This document shows positions 23,584 through 36,236 of a DNA stretch of 64,000 nt, one piece after another. Positions within the stretch are counted from its first letter, which is position 1. Each line of letters begins with the position of its first letter. A model generated the notes under the pieces. That model saw nothing but the letters and a program-made list of their open reading frames with translations. It was not told the DNA's origin and did no database searches. The stretch comes from Syngnathus acus (Eukaryota > Chordata > Actinopteri > Syngnathiformes > Syngnathidae): contig NC_051093.1 in NCBI RefSeq assembly GCF_901709675.1, positions 4,733,053 through 4,797,052 of the forward strand, in the 5' to 3' direction. Position numbers and translations under genes: made by a program.

Positions 23584-24277
23584 CATGTCCTTCATTGAAA
23601 TCATAGAAGAGTGGATTGATGTCCCTTTCTCCAAATTCATCAGGATGGTTTATAAGAGCCTCTCTGACCGTCTTGCTTCCGGCCAGGACCACCACCTTCT
23701 TGGGTCCTAAGTGGACTGTGAAAACCGGGCCATAGGTCTGGGATAGTTGGAAAAACAAAAGGTTAGTTCGGTTAAAATGTAATGCCGCGGTTAGGGGGCG
23801 CTATAACTCTGTTAGAAATCTGCGTGGCATTGTACTTTACATTAAAAACACCGAGTGGTGTGGTTACCTGAAATATTTTTTATGTATTTTGTTTCGCAAA
23901 CATATTTTCCACATTTGAAGCCCTTTGAGACTTGTCTGTGATTAAATAAACTTGATAAAAAGTTTCATTACATTTTCATGAAAACATGGTAAAAAAAGTG
24001 GACACAAATGGCCACTATTACAGTCAACAATACTTGCTTGTTAGACAGAGAACAAAAAACAAAAAACAGAATGCCTCACACTGAAAAGAGACTCGTCCAG
24101 TCTCTTGAGATCCACCTGAAGCAGGTTGCCAACCAGGGGGAGCGATCTGGGCCCCGGAGGCTCCAACTTGGCCTTGCTCCGGAAGCTCAAGATGGAGTAG
24201 AGGTGGACAGCCAGCACCCCTGCGAGGGCCCCCAACAAGGAGAGCGAGACCGCATCCTGCAGGAGTTCTTCAAACAT
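23584..24277 (-). pseudogene. Orphan CYP2K-A exons 1 and 2 (unit 2)
   Basis: Exon 1 (24080-24277) and exon 2 (23584-23746) duplicate those of CYP2K-A, with identical protein in both. The exon-2 acceptor is changed from AG to AA (tttttccAA|CTATCC; the changed base is at 23747). The next AG lies 9 bases into the exon (CTATCCCAG|ACC) behind the same pyrimidine tract and would keep frame while removing Leu-Ser-Gln. Exons 3-9 are missing, so no haem domain can be made. The next exons downstream are those of ABCA3 at 23458-23183, whose entry phase matches the exit phase of exon 2. Confidence 0.88.
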
Positions 24278-25067
24278 CTCCTAGCACACACTGAAACTCA
24301 TGCAAATGCAATCTGTAGTTTACTGTAAGAAAGTTGAGGAGGGGCTGACAGATAAAGCTTACCAATCACAGTCCACTGGGTGTGTTTGAGTAGCCCACTC
24401 AGCTAAACACCAATAATTTGAAAAAAAAAAAGGCAATAAGGGTACAAAGATCAAGGTAAAGAGTGACTTATTTTCTGCTCCATGCAGATCAAAAACAATT
24501 ATATGGGCACTTTAAATGGCTTAGCGGGTGAAAAATATTGTTGGCTTATGCGCTGGTGGGGTAGTGCAGAACACTGTAGTGAGTCCGGTTCGGAGCTCCA
24601 AAAAAGAGAGGTGGTCTTGGGGTTTCTGATGTTTTTTTACTTAGTGTAACACTATACCACATTTTTGTTAGTGTAAATATGTTTTTGTTATTGTATATAT
24701 GTCGTTTTGTGTTATTCGGGCCAATAAATGCAATTGCTATACAGACACCATGTCATAACATATGACAAAAATGCCCCCCCCCAATAAAAATGCCCCCCAA
24801 AAAAGGTCTCCTATTATTCAGAAACCCAAATCTGATCACCCTATAGTAGATAAACAATAAACAACGTGCGGAACTTACTTTCTTTACGCACACTGTACTA
24901 GGCTGAACTAAACTTAAACTATGTGTAATCCGAACTTTTGTTTTCCTCTTTTTTCCTTCTAACACGGACGACGAGGCGCAGACTCTAATCTCCGCCCTCT
25001 TAAAGGAGAGTCTCACAGTCCTCTAGCAGCCTTTTCTACAGAATGAGTAAAAGAAAGAATGAATGAA

Positions 25068-25073
25068 TTTATT
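25068..25073 (-). terminator. Polyadenylation signal of CYP2K-B2
   Basis: AATAAA on the minus strand, 67 bases after the stop codon, as in the other two copies. Confidence 0.5.
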
Positions 25074-25139
25074 TTGTTTAATATCTATTTCAAATACATG
25101 ATGCAGAATTCAATGACAACATGACCGGACATTTGTGTG

Positions 25140-27754
25140 TCACTGCCGCTTGATGGCACACAACTGATGAGGTGAGGGATTGGTGGTGAAGCCCACTACG
25201 GGACTCAAATCTAGCTCATCCTCAGAAATCCCAGGCGGGGGAGTAAAGCGGAAGTGCTGGAGGAGACATGTGAAAAAGAGAAAGAGTTCCATGCGGGCCA
25301 GACCCTCGCCCAGACAAACCCTGCGACCTGCAACATTACAAAACCGCAATATTTTTTTTTAACACTAGAATGGCAGCAAAAAATAAAAGAGGGTGAGAAC
25401 GGTTGTACCTGCAGAAAAGGGAATGAGGGCATCCCGCTTGACAAAGTTCCCGTCTTTATCCAAGAAGTGGGAAGGGTTGAAGGTGTTTGGAGTTTCCCAT
25501 TCGTTCTCATCGTAGAGGGCGGAAGACAGCAGAGGAATCACAACGGTGCCCTGCGTGTGAGGGAAAGACCAAATGAGCTCATGTGGGTCAAATTGTTTTA
25601 GATCTTAGCCAATTTTTATAAGAAAAAAACCCCCAGATTAATCGGTCAAGGCCGTAGAGTGTAATTTTCTTAATTTACATTTTGTTTGTTTTTCAGTGAA
25701 GTGGCAGGTGGACAGCCTTGGTGATCGAGTGAAACAAGAAAGTAACCTTTTGGATGAAGTAGCCCTGGAAGGTGACGTCCTGGCTGGTTCTGTGCAAAAT
25801 GGACATGGGGACGATGTTGGCGTATCTCTGAACTTCGTGAATGACGGCGTTGGAGTACGGAAGGTTCTTGCGATTTTCGATATCAATCGGGCGGCCTGCC
25901 AATACCCTGCTCAGCTCCTCGTGGACATTCTCTACAAAATCAATAAATAAATAAAATGGTGTCTGCCTGGTGAAGACCCATGAACAAGGTGTCTACCTTG
26001 TATTTGCGGATATTTGGCCATGAGCAGCAAGGCCCATCTCAACGTGGTGGCGGAGGTGTCGGTGCCCGCAGCAAACAGATTGTTGACCACGAAAATCAGG
26101 TTTTCCTCATTGAAGTAGCCCTGCTTGCGACCTGCTTCCTAAAGGAAGTGGGAAACATATTCACTACATTTAGTCGACCAATCAGCGTCCAGGGAGAGGG
26201 ACCTCATTTTTAAAAATGTTAACTCATTCACTGCCATTGACAGCTATAGACGACAAATTTTCACCAGGCTGGCAGGGAATGATTTAATCATTCTTATTGG
26301 ATTATTTTACATTCATGGCTGAGATGTGGTTGTCCTACAAATATTATTTGCAGCCTAGAAGGTGAGACAAACCTCTTCTTTTTGCTGGCGGACAAAGAAG
26401 CAATCAACCACCCCCGTGCACATTTCGGGGTCAAGTTTCTCCTTCCGTTGGCGCAGGAGCTCCTTCACATCCTTTATGGTCTCGTCACGGTTGTTGAGAA
26501 TACACTGCCGGTGTTTCACCCAACGAAACAACCGCGGGAACATGTTGTAGAGCTGCCGCATGAATGAAATGGAAATTAAAGTCACCTCAGGGCAGGAGAA
26601 GAAAAAAAAAAATGCACACACCTGTATTTGGTGCGAGCCAAAGTATCGAATGCTCTCATTGCTTCGTTGCACCATGGCTGAGAAGCGAGGGTCACTATAT
26701 TCAAATCTGTTCCCGTACACGATGGAACAGATGATGTTGGATGTCGCCCAACTCATCGGCGTTGTCGTATCAAAAGGTTGCCCTGGAGGAAAGGTTTGGT
26801 AGTTTGCTCTTTCAAATTCTTCGGAAAAACATCAAGGTGGAATTTCAAAATGTACCACATTAGAATGCATAATTGCACTGAATAGCTCATCATTTATTGA
26901 CGTGAGAGATTACGTAACAATTTCCATGTTTGAGATTAACGCAGTAAACAAGAACAGAGGTCATCACGGGACACATCTGGATTATACTCACCTGTTTGAG
27001 AATGTCTGCCATAAAACAATAACAGGAAACAAGAACAGAGTTCATCACAGGACACAATTGGGCTATACTCACCTTGATGACTCTCCAAAATAGGAATGAG
27101 ATTGCTGCACTCTTCCAAGACTTTGTCCTGTGTGAGTTTTTTGCCCATGCCAAAGTCTCGCAAAGTGCTGAGGGCAAAACGTCTCAATTCTTTCCATGAC
27201 TCCCCGTTGGCAAAAATAATCCCTGTGAAAGATACATTTTTGCCTTTTATACAGGTGAATCTGCAAAAATAAATCAATACAGTTAAAGAAAGGTCCTACC
27301 ATGACCACCTGCGAGATCGGCGGGCATGGGTTGGACAAAGCGTTCTCCAAATTCCATGGCATGGCCAACCAGAGCCTCTTTGACCGTCTTGTATCCAGCC
27401 AGGACCACCACTTTTTGGGTGCCCAGGTAGATGGTGAACACCGAACCATACTGTTTTGCAAACTACAACAACAACAACAAGAGTTAAACCATCCCTTGAG
27501 AGGAGTCATTGAGGCGAGCAAAGATGTTGCACATTTACCCGACACAGAGTTTTGTTGAGCCACGGGAGATCCAGCTGTAGCAGGTTGCCAAGCAACGGCA
27601 AGGGCCTCGGTCCCGGTGGGTCCTTCCTGCCGTCCCGCGGTGAGCTGAAGTGTTTGGAGACGAAAGCTAAGAGGGACAACGCGGCCACGCACGCCAGCAC
27701 CGGCGTGGCGCTGGATGAAAGCAAGGCGGGCGAAGAGTCTTCCGAAAGAGACAT
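25140..27754 (-). CDS. cyp2k: Cytochrome P450 2K-like, tandem copy 2 (CYP2K-B2)
   Basis: Complete copy, 508 aa, nine exons: 25140-25327, 25409-25550, 25747-25931, 25997-26138, 26373-26552, 26622-26782, 27073-27222, 27300-27462, 27539-27754. All splice sites and phases match CYP2K-B1. The haem loop is [12 protein letters not shown]. Compared with B1 it has several replacements (for example VKEAL for VKQAL, MVQRSN for MVRRSN). Compared with B3 I find only five coding differences: three silent, and two replacements in the SRS1 loop, which reads [11 protein letters not shown] here (Pro119, Gly124). The function should be as for CYP2K-B1, with possible substrate differences. Confidence 0.9.
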
Positions 27755-29711
27755 GTTGACTTTGGGGTGGACCTGGTGTTTGTGTGACACTCACATGGGC
27801 TCTCTCACTGTTTTTATTTGCGGAGCTCCCACAGTGGAGCCTCGCCCACTTTGGTCATCCTTTGCAAATAACTGCCATCACAAAGTGCAAATAAGTTAGC
27901 CATTTGAATTTAGTACAATGAAAACAGCAGCAGGGTTAAGTTTTAACTTCAAACAATAATACATTACAGGCCTGAATTGTGTAACATCACTGACAACAAT
28001 AAAAATCAATCAATCCCTAGCTCGATCCTAAATTGCAGCAATTGGCTCGTCAAATTAGCAGGTCAGAAATCTTAGATCTGGAAAATAATCTTTTAAAGGT
28101 ATTAAACTTCTTCCTGTTTTTACCATTTACTTATTGCAGAAGAAAGTCAATGGATTATTAAAGTAAAAAGTCAAATAAATAAAAGACAAAATGAATGACA
28201 CTTGCCCTTCCAGATCTCGAAAACAATCACAGCTTTTGAACCGAAACCAATTTTCTGATCCAACCGGTTTTCATTTTGACTCCCCCAAGTATGTGCAAAA
28301 ACAACAGCAGGCTAGCTCCCAATTGCATAGAGCCTTTTTTTTTTTTTTAATGTAAAAAGGAAGATGGCGATACATACATACATATACAGTGGACAGGATG
28401 AGCGAGCTCCATACAGCTACAATGATGTCACTATTCCCTTTTTGAAATATTATACAGCAGCATCAGCAGCGCAAACCCCCGACTAATACGCACTTTTGAT
28501 TCAAGTCGTGCACCGAAGTGATGATGTGTGCAAAATACAATTGTAAAAAAAATAAAAATTAAAATACGAGGAAAAAAAAAAAAGATCATACCTGTGTTAA
28601 ATAATCTTTGCGGAATGTCAGATTTTAGGAAAGCTCTGCAAAAGCATCTCGAGCTGCCGACACAGTAGTAGCGCTTTTCTTTTTTTTTGCTTGGTAAATA
28701 CATTCATCTCACATCTGACAATATTGTACATTGAGGACAGCAAGATTATTACCGTAACAATTCCTATGGATTAGGAATACACACATAATCTATTTCATAG
28801 TGCAAAAAAAGGCTTTGTAGGAATAGACTTGCGGATTAAAAGAGGAATAACCAGCCGTCCGATCACTCCACATTAGCGAGAAGGCGTTTTAAGTGGGGAA
28901 AAAGCAGCTTGATATGAAACACGAGGCATTTGCAGCTTGTCCGGAAGCACACTTGAAAAACTTTCTCTATTGTCAGACATTGATTTCAAAGTATTATATA
29001 CATTACAGTGTATACGATCTAATCCTCACATGCGCACAAACAGCTTGATGTCTTTTTTGTTTTTTAGTGCAGTTTTTTTTTTTTTGGTGCCAAAGCCGTC
29101 AGTTGTTTTAAAGGAGCAAACACAGAGAAAGAAAATGGATTCCAGTTAATAGCTCGAAATTAAAAAATATTTGGTTGTACCATTTTCTCAGCCAATCAAT
29201 TCCTACGCAAACCAACCACAACTTGAAATGCACTATTCCTTTTTTGGGAAGGGTTGCACCTTGAACACCACATGATTTTTGCAGCTGGCAACATTTAAAG
29301 GCTTTAAACAGAGGCATTAAAAAAAATTAATAAAAAGCAAACAAAATAAGCTTAACCCTCATTTGTTTAGGTAATCATGAACAAACAGTGGTTCATTTTT
29401 TCTTAAGTCCTTTGAACACATTCTAAAATCAGCTTTTAAATAATACACGCACACACGAAAAAAGTTGGACGCAACTCGGCGGCGACGTATGACACCGTTG
29501 CCTTTCACCTTACTAAAAAGATAATAAAAAGCGATAGCGGCGAGTAGCTAAACGACTCCAAGTCTGTTACGCAACAGTGGCGTGATGCAATGGAATTGAC
29601 TGCTTGTGTCAAGTCCATGTCAACCGGTGTCACACACACACACACACACGCACATGCAAAGGACGGACGGGTGTTGGATGTGTGTGGAACAGGCGTCGGG
29701 AAGGACGGGCC

Positions 29712-29987
29712 TTACTTCCTCCTGCCTTCAATGCAGTGTTGGAACTGAGCAAAGCTGAGAAAGACCTGCTCCAATGAGATCTGGCTTACGCAGTAGTCCT
29801 CAATGCTGTACTTCTCTTTGGCTGCCTCCAAGGTGCCAAACACCTTCAAAAGAAGACACAGAGGGATTAAAAAAATCGGATCAATTTAGCTCGAGTTTCC
29901 CTGTTCACAATACCTGAGCCCAAGTTAGCGTCTTGTCCGTCAAATGATAGTGGACCATTCCCTGGTGTTCATCCTTCATTTGACTTC
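29712..29987 (-). pseudogene. Orphan ABCA3 terminal two exons (unit 2 copy)
   Basis: Exons 29914-29987 and 29712-29843 repeat the ABCA3 3' end with intact frame and stop. As in unit 1, the upstream neighbour past the junction at 30041-30044 is CYP2K-A intron 2 with orphan exons 2 and 1. Confidence 0.88.
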
Positions 29988-30112
29988 CTGTAAGAGAAGA
30001 CAAATCATGGCTGAATTTGCCATTCAACACCACATAAGGACAAACCGCTTGGTTTACGTATTCTGTATTTAACACAGAGCAGTAATTAACAGCGATAAAA
30101 GATTTGAATTAC

Positions 30113-30806
30113 CATGTCCTTCATTGAAATCATAGAAGAGTGGATTGATGTCCCTTTCTCCAAATTCATCAGGATGGTTTATAAGAGCCTCTCTGACCGT
30201 CTTGCTTCCGGCCAGGACCACCACCTTCTTGGGTCCTAAGTGGACTGTGAAAACCGGGCCATAGGTCTGGGATAGTTGGAAAAACAAAAGGTTAGTTCGG
30301 TTAAAATGTAATGCCGCGGTTAGGGGGCGCTATAACTCTGTTAGAAATCTGCGTGGCATTGTACTTTACATTAAAAACACCGAGTGGTGTGGTTACCTGA
30401 AATATTTTTTATGTATTTTGTTTCGCAAACAAATTTTCCACATTTGAAGCCCTTTGAGACTTGTCTGTGATTAAATAAACTTGATAAAAAGTTTCATTAC
30501 ATTTTCATGAAAACATGGTAAAAAAAGTGGACACAAATGGCCACTATTACAGTCAACAATACTTGCTTGTTAGACAGAGAACAAAAAACAAAAAACAGAA
30601 TGCCTCACACTGAAAAGAGACTCGTCCAGTCTCTTGAGATCCACCTGAAGCAGGTTGCCAACCAGGGGGAGCGATCTGGGCCCCGGAGGCTCCAACTTGG
30701 CCTTGCTCCGGAAGCTCAAGATGGAGTAGAGGTGGACAGCCAGCACCCCTGCGAGGGCCCCCAACAAGGAGAGCGAGACCGCATCCTGCAGGAGTTCTTC
30801 AAACAT
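30113..30806 (-). pseudogene. Orphan CYP2K-A exons 1 and 2 (unit 3)
   Basis: Exon 1 is 30609-30806 and exon 2 is 30113-30275. It carries the same AG to AA change at the exon-2 acceptor (changed base at 30276) as the unit-2 copy, so the change predates the split of units 2 and 3 or was spread by gene conversion. The reading frame is otherwise intact. It lies upstream of the orphan ABCA3 exons at 29987-29712. Confidence 0.88.
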
Positions 30807-31596
30807 CTCCTAGCACACACTGAAACTCATGCAAATGCAATCTGTAGTTTACTGTAAGAAAGTTGAGGAGGGGCTGACAGATAAAGCTTACCAATCACAG
30901 TCCACTGGGTGTGTTTGAGTAGCCCACTCAGCTAAACACCAATAATTTGAAAAAAAAAAAGGCAATAAGGGTACAAAGATCAAGGTAAAGAGTGACTTAT
31001 TTTCTGCTCCATGCAGATCAAAAACAATTATATGGGCACTTTAAATGGCTTAGCGGGTGAAAAATATTGTTGGCTTATGCGCTGGTGGGGTAGTGCAGAA
31101 CACTGTAGTGAGTCCGGTTCGGAGCTCCAAAAAAGAGAGGTGGTCTTGGGGTTTCTGATGTTTTTTTACTTAGTGTAACACTATACCACATTTTTGTTAG
31201 TGTAAATATGTTTTTGTTATTGTATATATGTCGTTTTGTGTTATTCGGGCCAATAAATGCAATTGCTATACAGACACCATGTCATAACATATGACAAAAA
31301 TGCCCCCCCCCAATAAAAATGCCCCCCAAAAAAGGTCTCCTATTATTCAGAAACCCAAATCTGATCACCCTATAGTAGATAAACAATAAACAACGTGCGG
31401 AACTTACTTTCTTTACGCACACTGTACTAGGCTGAACTAAACTTAAACTATGTGTAATCCGAACTTTTGTTTTCCTCTTTTTTCCTTCTAACACGGACGA
31501 CGAGGCGCAGACTCTAATCTCCGCCCTCTTAAAGGAGAGTCTCACAGTCCTCTAGCAGCCTTTTCTACAGAATGAGTAAAAGAAAGAATGAATGAA

Positions 31597-31602
31597 TTTA
31601 TT
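31597..31602 (-). terminator. Polyadenylation signal of CYP2K-B3
   Basis: AATAAA on the minus strand, 67 bases after the stop codon. Confidence 0.5.
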
Positions 31603-31668
31603 TTGTTTAATATCTATTTCAAATACATGATGCAGAATTCAATGACAACATGACCGGACATTTGTGTG

Positions 31669-34283
31669 TCACTGCCGCTTGATGGCACACAACTGATGAG
31701 GTGAGGGATTGGTGGTGAAGCCCACTACGGGACTCAAATCTAGCTCATCCTCAGAAATCCCAGGCGGGGGAGTAAAGCGGAAGTGCTGGAGGAGACATGT
31801 GAAAAAGAGAAAGAGTTCCATGCGGGCCAGACCCTCGCCCAGACAAACCCTGCGACCTGCAACATTACAAAACCGCAATATTTTTTTTTAACACTAGAAT
31901 GGCAGCAAAAAATAAAAGAGGGTGAGAACGGTTGTACCTGCAGAAAAGGGAATGAGGGCATCCCGCTTGACAAAGTTCCCGTCTTTATCCAAGAAGTGGG
32001 AAGGGTTGAAGGTGTTTGGAGTTTCCCATTCGTTCTCATCGTAGAGGGCGGAAGACAGCAGAGGAATCACAACGGTGCCCTGCGTGTGAGGGAAAGACCA
32101 AATGAGCTCATGTGGGTCAAATTGTTTTAGATCTTAGCCAATTTTTATAAGAAAAAAACCCCCAGATTAATCGGTCAAGGCCGTAGAGTGTAATTTTCTT
32201 AATTTACATTTTGTTTGTTTTTCAGTGAAGTGGCAGGTGGACAGCCTTGGTGATCGAGTGAAACAAGAAAGTAACCTTTTGGATGAAGTAGCCCTGGAAG
32301 GTGACGTCCTGGCTGGTTCTGTGCAAAATGGACATGGGGACGATGTTGGCGTATCTCTGAACTTCGTGAATGACGGCGTTGGAGTACGGAAGGTTCTTGC
32401 GATTTTCGATATCAATCGGGCGGCCTGCCAATACCCTGCTCAGCTCCTCGTGGACATTCTCTACAAAATCAATAAATAAATAAAATGGTGTCTGCCTGGT
32501 GAAGACCCATGAACAAGGTGTCTACCTTGTATTTGCGGATATTTGGCCATGAGCAGCAAGGCCCATCTCAACGTGGTGGCGGAGGTGTCGGTGCCCGCAG
32601 CAAACAGATTGTTGACCACGAAAATCAGGTTTTCCTCATTGAAGTAGCCCTGCTTGCGACCTGCTTCCTAAAGGAAGTGGGAAACATATTCACTACATTT
32701 AGTCGACCAATCAGCGTCCAGGGAGAGGGACCTCATTTTTAAAAATGTTAACTCATTCACTGCCATTGACAGCTATAGACGACAAATTTTCACCAGGCTG
32801 GCAGGGAATGATTTAATCATTCTTATTGGATTATTTTACATTCATGGCTGAGATGTGGTTGTCCTACAAATATTATTTGCAGCCTAGAAGGTGAGACAAA
32901 CCTCTTCTTTTTGCTGGCGGACAAAGAAGCAATCAACCACCCCCGTGCACATTTCGGGGTCAAGTTTCTCCTTCCGTTGGCGCAGGAGCTCCTTCACATC
33001 CTTTATGGTCTCGTCACGGTTGTTGAGAATACACTGCCGGTGTTTCACCCAACGAAACAACCGCGGGAACATGTTGTAGAGCTGCCGCATGAATGAAATG
33101 GAAATTAAAGTCACCTCAGGGCAGGAGAAGAAAAAAAAAAATGCACACACCTGTATTTGGTGCGAGCCAAAGTATCGAATGCTCTCATTGCTTCGTTGCA
33201 CCATGGCTGAGAAGCGAGGGTCACTATATTCAAATCTGTTCCCGTACACGATGGAACAGATGATGTTGGATGTCGCCCAACTCATCGGCGTTGTCGTATC
33301 AAAAGGTTGCCCTGGAGGAAAGGTTTGGTAGTTTGCTCTTTCAAATTCTTCGGAAAAACATCAAGGTGGAATTTCAAAATGTACCACATTAGAATGCATA
33401 ATTGCACTGAATAGCTCATCATTTATTGACGTGAGAGATTACGTAACAATTTCCATGTTTGAGATTAACGCAGTAAACAAGAACAGAGGTCATCACGGGA
33501 CACATCTGGATTATACTCACCTGTTTGAGAATGTCTGCCATAAAACAATAACAGGAAACAAGAACAGAGTTCATCACAGGACACAATTGGGCTATACTCA
33601 CCTTGATGACTCTCCAAAATTGGAATGAGATTGCTGCACTCTTCCAAGACTTTGTCCTGTGTGAGTTTTTTGCCCATGCCAAAGTCTCGCAAAGTGCTGA
33701 GGGCAAAACGTCTCAATTCTTTCCATGACTCCCCGTTGGCAAAAATAATCCCTGTGAAAGATACATTTTTGCCTTTTATACAGGTGAATCTGCAAAAATA
33801 AATCAATACAGTTAAAGAAAGGTCCTACCATGACCATCTGCGAGATCGGCGGTCATGGGTTGGACAAAGCGTTCTCCAAATTCCATGGCATGGCCAACCA
33901 GAGCCTCTTTGACCGTCTTGTATCCAGCCAGGACCACCACTTTTTGGGTGCCCAGGTAGATGGTGAACACCGAACCATACTGTTTTGCAAACTACAACAA
34001 CAACAACAAGAGTTAAACCATCCCTTGAGAGGAGTCATTGAGGCGAGCAAAGATGTTGCACATTTACCCGACACAGAGTTTTGTTGAGCCACGGGAGATC
34101 CAGCTGCAGCAGGTTGCCAAGCAACGGCAAAGGCCTCGGTCCCGGTGGGTCCTTCCTGCCGTCCCGCGGTGAGCTGAAGTGTTTGGAGACGAAAGCTAAG
34201 AGGGACAACGCGGCCACGCACGCCAGCACCGGCGTGGCGCTGGATGAAAGCAAGGCGGGCGAAGAGTCTTCCGAAAGAGACAT
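31669..34283 (-). CDS. cyp2k: Cytochrome P450 2K-like, tandem copy 3 (CYP2K-B3)
   Basis: Complete copy, 508 aa, nine exons: 31669-31856, 31938-32079, 32276-32460, 32526-32667, 32902-33081, 33151-33311, 33602-33751, 33829-33991, 34068-34283. The haem loop is [12 protein letters not shown]. The SRS1 loop reads [11 protein letters not shown] (Thr119, Asp124). At the three silent differences from B2, and in the 5' leader, B3 carries the base seen in B1, so B2 holds the derived states there. It is the copy closest to the intact ABCA3 and starts about 2 kb beyond its stop codon. Confidence 0.9.
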
Positions 34284-36236
34284 GTTGACTTTGGGGTGTA
34301 CCTGGTGTTTGTGTGACACTCACATGGGCTCTCTCACTGTTTTTATTTGCGGAGCTCCCACAGTGGAGCCTCGCCCACTTTGGTCATCCTTTGCAAATAA
34401 CTGCCATCACAAAGTGCAAATAAGTTAGCCATTTGAATTTAGTACAATGAAAACAGCAGCAGGGTTAAGTTTTAACTTCAAACAATAATACATTACAGGC
34501 CTGAATTGTGTAACATCACTGACAACAATAAAAATCAATCAATCCCTAGCTCGATCCTAAATTGCAGCAATTGGCTCGTCAAATTAGCAGGTCAGAAATC
34601 TTAGATCTGGAAAATAATCTTTTAAAGGTATTAAACTTCTTCCTGTTTTTACCATTTACTTATTGCAGAAGAAAGTCAATGGATTATTAAAGTAAAAAGT
34701 CAAATAAATAAAAGACAAAATGAATGACACTTGCCCTTCCAGATCTCGAAAACAATCACAGCTTTTGAACCGAAACCAATTTTCTGATCCAACCGGTTTT
34801 CATTTTGACTCCCCCAAGTATGTGCAAAAACAACAGCAGGCTAGCTCCCAATTGCATAGAGCCTTTTTTTTTTTTTTAATGTAAAAAGGAAGATGGCGAT
34901 ACATACATACATATACAGTGGACAGGATGAGCGAGCTCCATACAGCTACAATGATGTCACTATTCCCTTTTTGAAATATTATACAGCAGCATCAGCAGCG
35001 CAAACCCCCGACTAATACGCACTTTTGATTCAAGTCGTGCACCGAAGTGATGATGTGTGCAAAATACAATTGTAAAAAAAATAAAAATTAAAATACGAGG
35101 AAAAAAAAAAAAGATCATACCTGTGTTAAATAATCTTTGCGGAATGTCAGATTTTAGGAAAGCTCTGCAAAAGCATCTCGAGCTGCCGACACAGTAGTAG
35201 CGCTTTTCTTTTTTTTTGCTTGGTAAATACATTCATCTCACATCTGACAATATTGTACATTGAGGACAGCAAGATTATTACCGTAACAATTCCTATGGAT
35301 TAGGAATACACACATAATCTATTTCATAGTGCAAAAAAAGGCTTTGTAGGAATAGACTTGCGGATTAAAAGAGGAATAACCAGCCGTCCGATCACTCCAC
35401 ATTAGCGAGAAGGCGTTTTAAGTGGGGAAAAAGCAGCTTGATATGAAACACGAGGCATTTGCAGCTTGTCCGGAAGCACACTTGAAAAACTTTCTCTATT
35501 GTCAGACATTGATTTCAAAGTATTATATACATTACAGTGTATACGATCTAATCCTCACATGCGCACAAACAGCTTGATGTCTTTTTTGTTTTTTAGTGCA
35601 GTTTTTTTTTTTTTGGTGCCAAAGCCGTCAGTTGTTTTAAAGGAGCAAACACAGAGAAAGAAAATGGATTCCAGTTAATAGCTCGAAATTAAAAAATATT
35701 TGGTTGTACCATTTTCTCAGCCAATCAATTCCTACGCAAACCAACCACAACTTGAAATGCACTATTCCTTTTTTGGGAAGGGTTGCACCTTGAACACCAC
35801 ATGATTTTTGCAGCTGGCAACATTTAAAGGCTTTAAACAGAGGCATTAAAAAAAATTAATAAAAAGCAAACAAAATAAGCTTAACCCTCATTTGTTTAGG
35901 TAATCATGAACAAACAGTGGTTCATTTTTTCTTAAGTCCTTTGAACACATTCTAAAATCAGCTTTTAAATAATACACGCACACACGAAAAAAGTTGGACG
36001 CAACTCGGCGGCAACGTATGACACCGTTGCCTTTCACCTTACTAAAAAGATAATAAAAAGCGATAGCGGCGAGTAGCTAAACGACTCCAAGTCTGTTACG
36101 CAACAGTGGTGTGATGCAATGGAATTGACTGCTTGTGTCAAGTCCATGTCAACCGGTGTCACACACACACACACGCACATGCAAAGGACGGACGGGTGTT
36201 GGATGTGTGTGGAACAGGCGTCGGGAAGGACGGGCC
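34284..36236. other. ABCA3 3'UTR and intergenic region upstream of CYP2K-B3
   Basis: Non-coding, AT-rich, with homopolymer tracts. It should hold the ABCA3 3'UTR (possible ATTAAA on the minus strand near 34875) and the CYP2K-B3 promoter. The corresponding regions of units 1 and 2 are almost the same. Confidence 0.5.

Larger units (their letters stand above)
23516..30044. repeat. Tandem unit 2 (6.53 kb)
   Basis: Holds orphan CYP2K-A exons 1-2, CYP2K-B2 and orphan ABCA3 terminal exons. It is bounded on both sides by the same CAAA junction (23512-23515 and 30041-30044). It is nearly identical to unit 3 along its whole length, with only scattered single-base differences and (CA)n length change. 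Confidence 0.9.

Noticed and set aside
23584-24277. Treating the orphan P450 exons as extra complete CYP2K genes
   Set aside because: Exons 3-9, including I-helix and haem loop, are absent. The downstream sequence is the ABCA3 3' end, so these are fragments or chimera 5' ends only.
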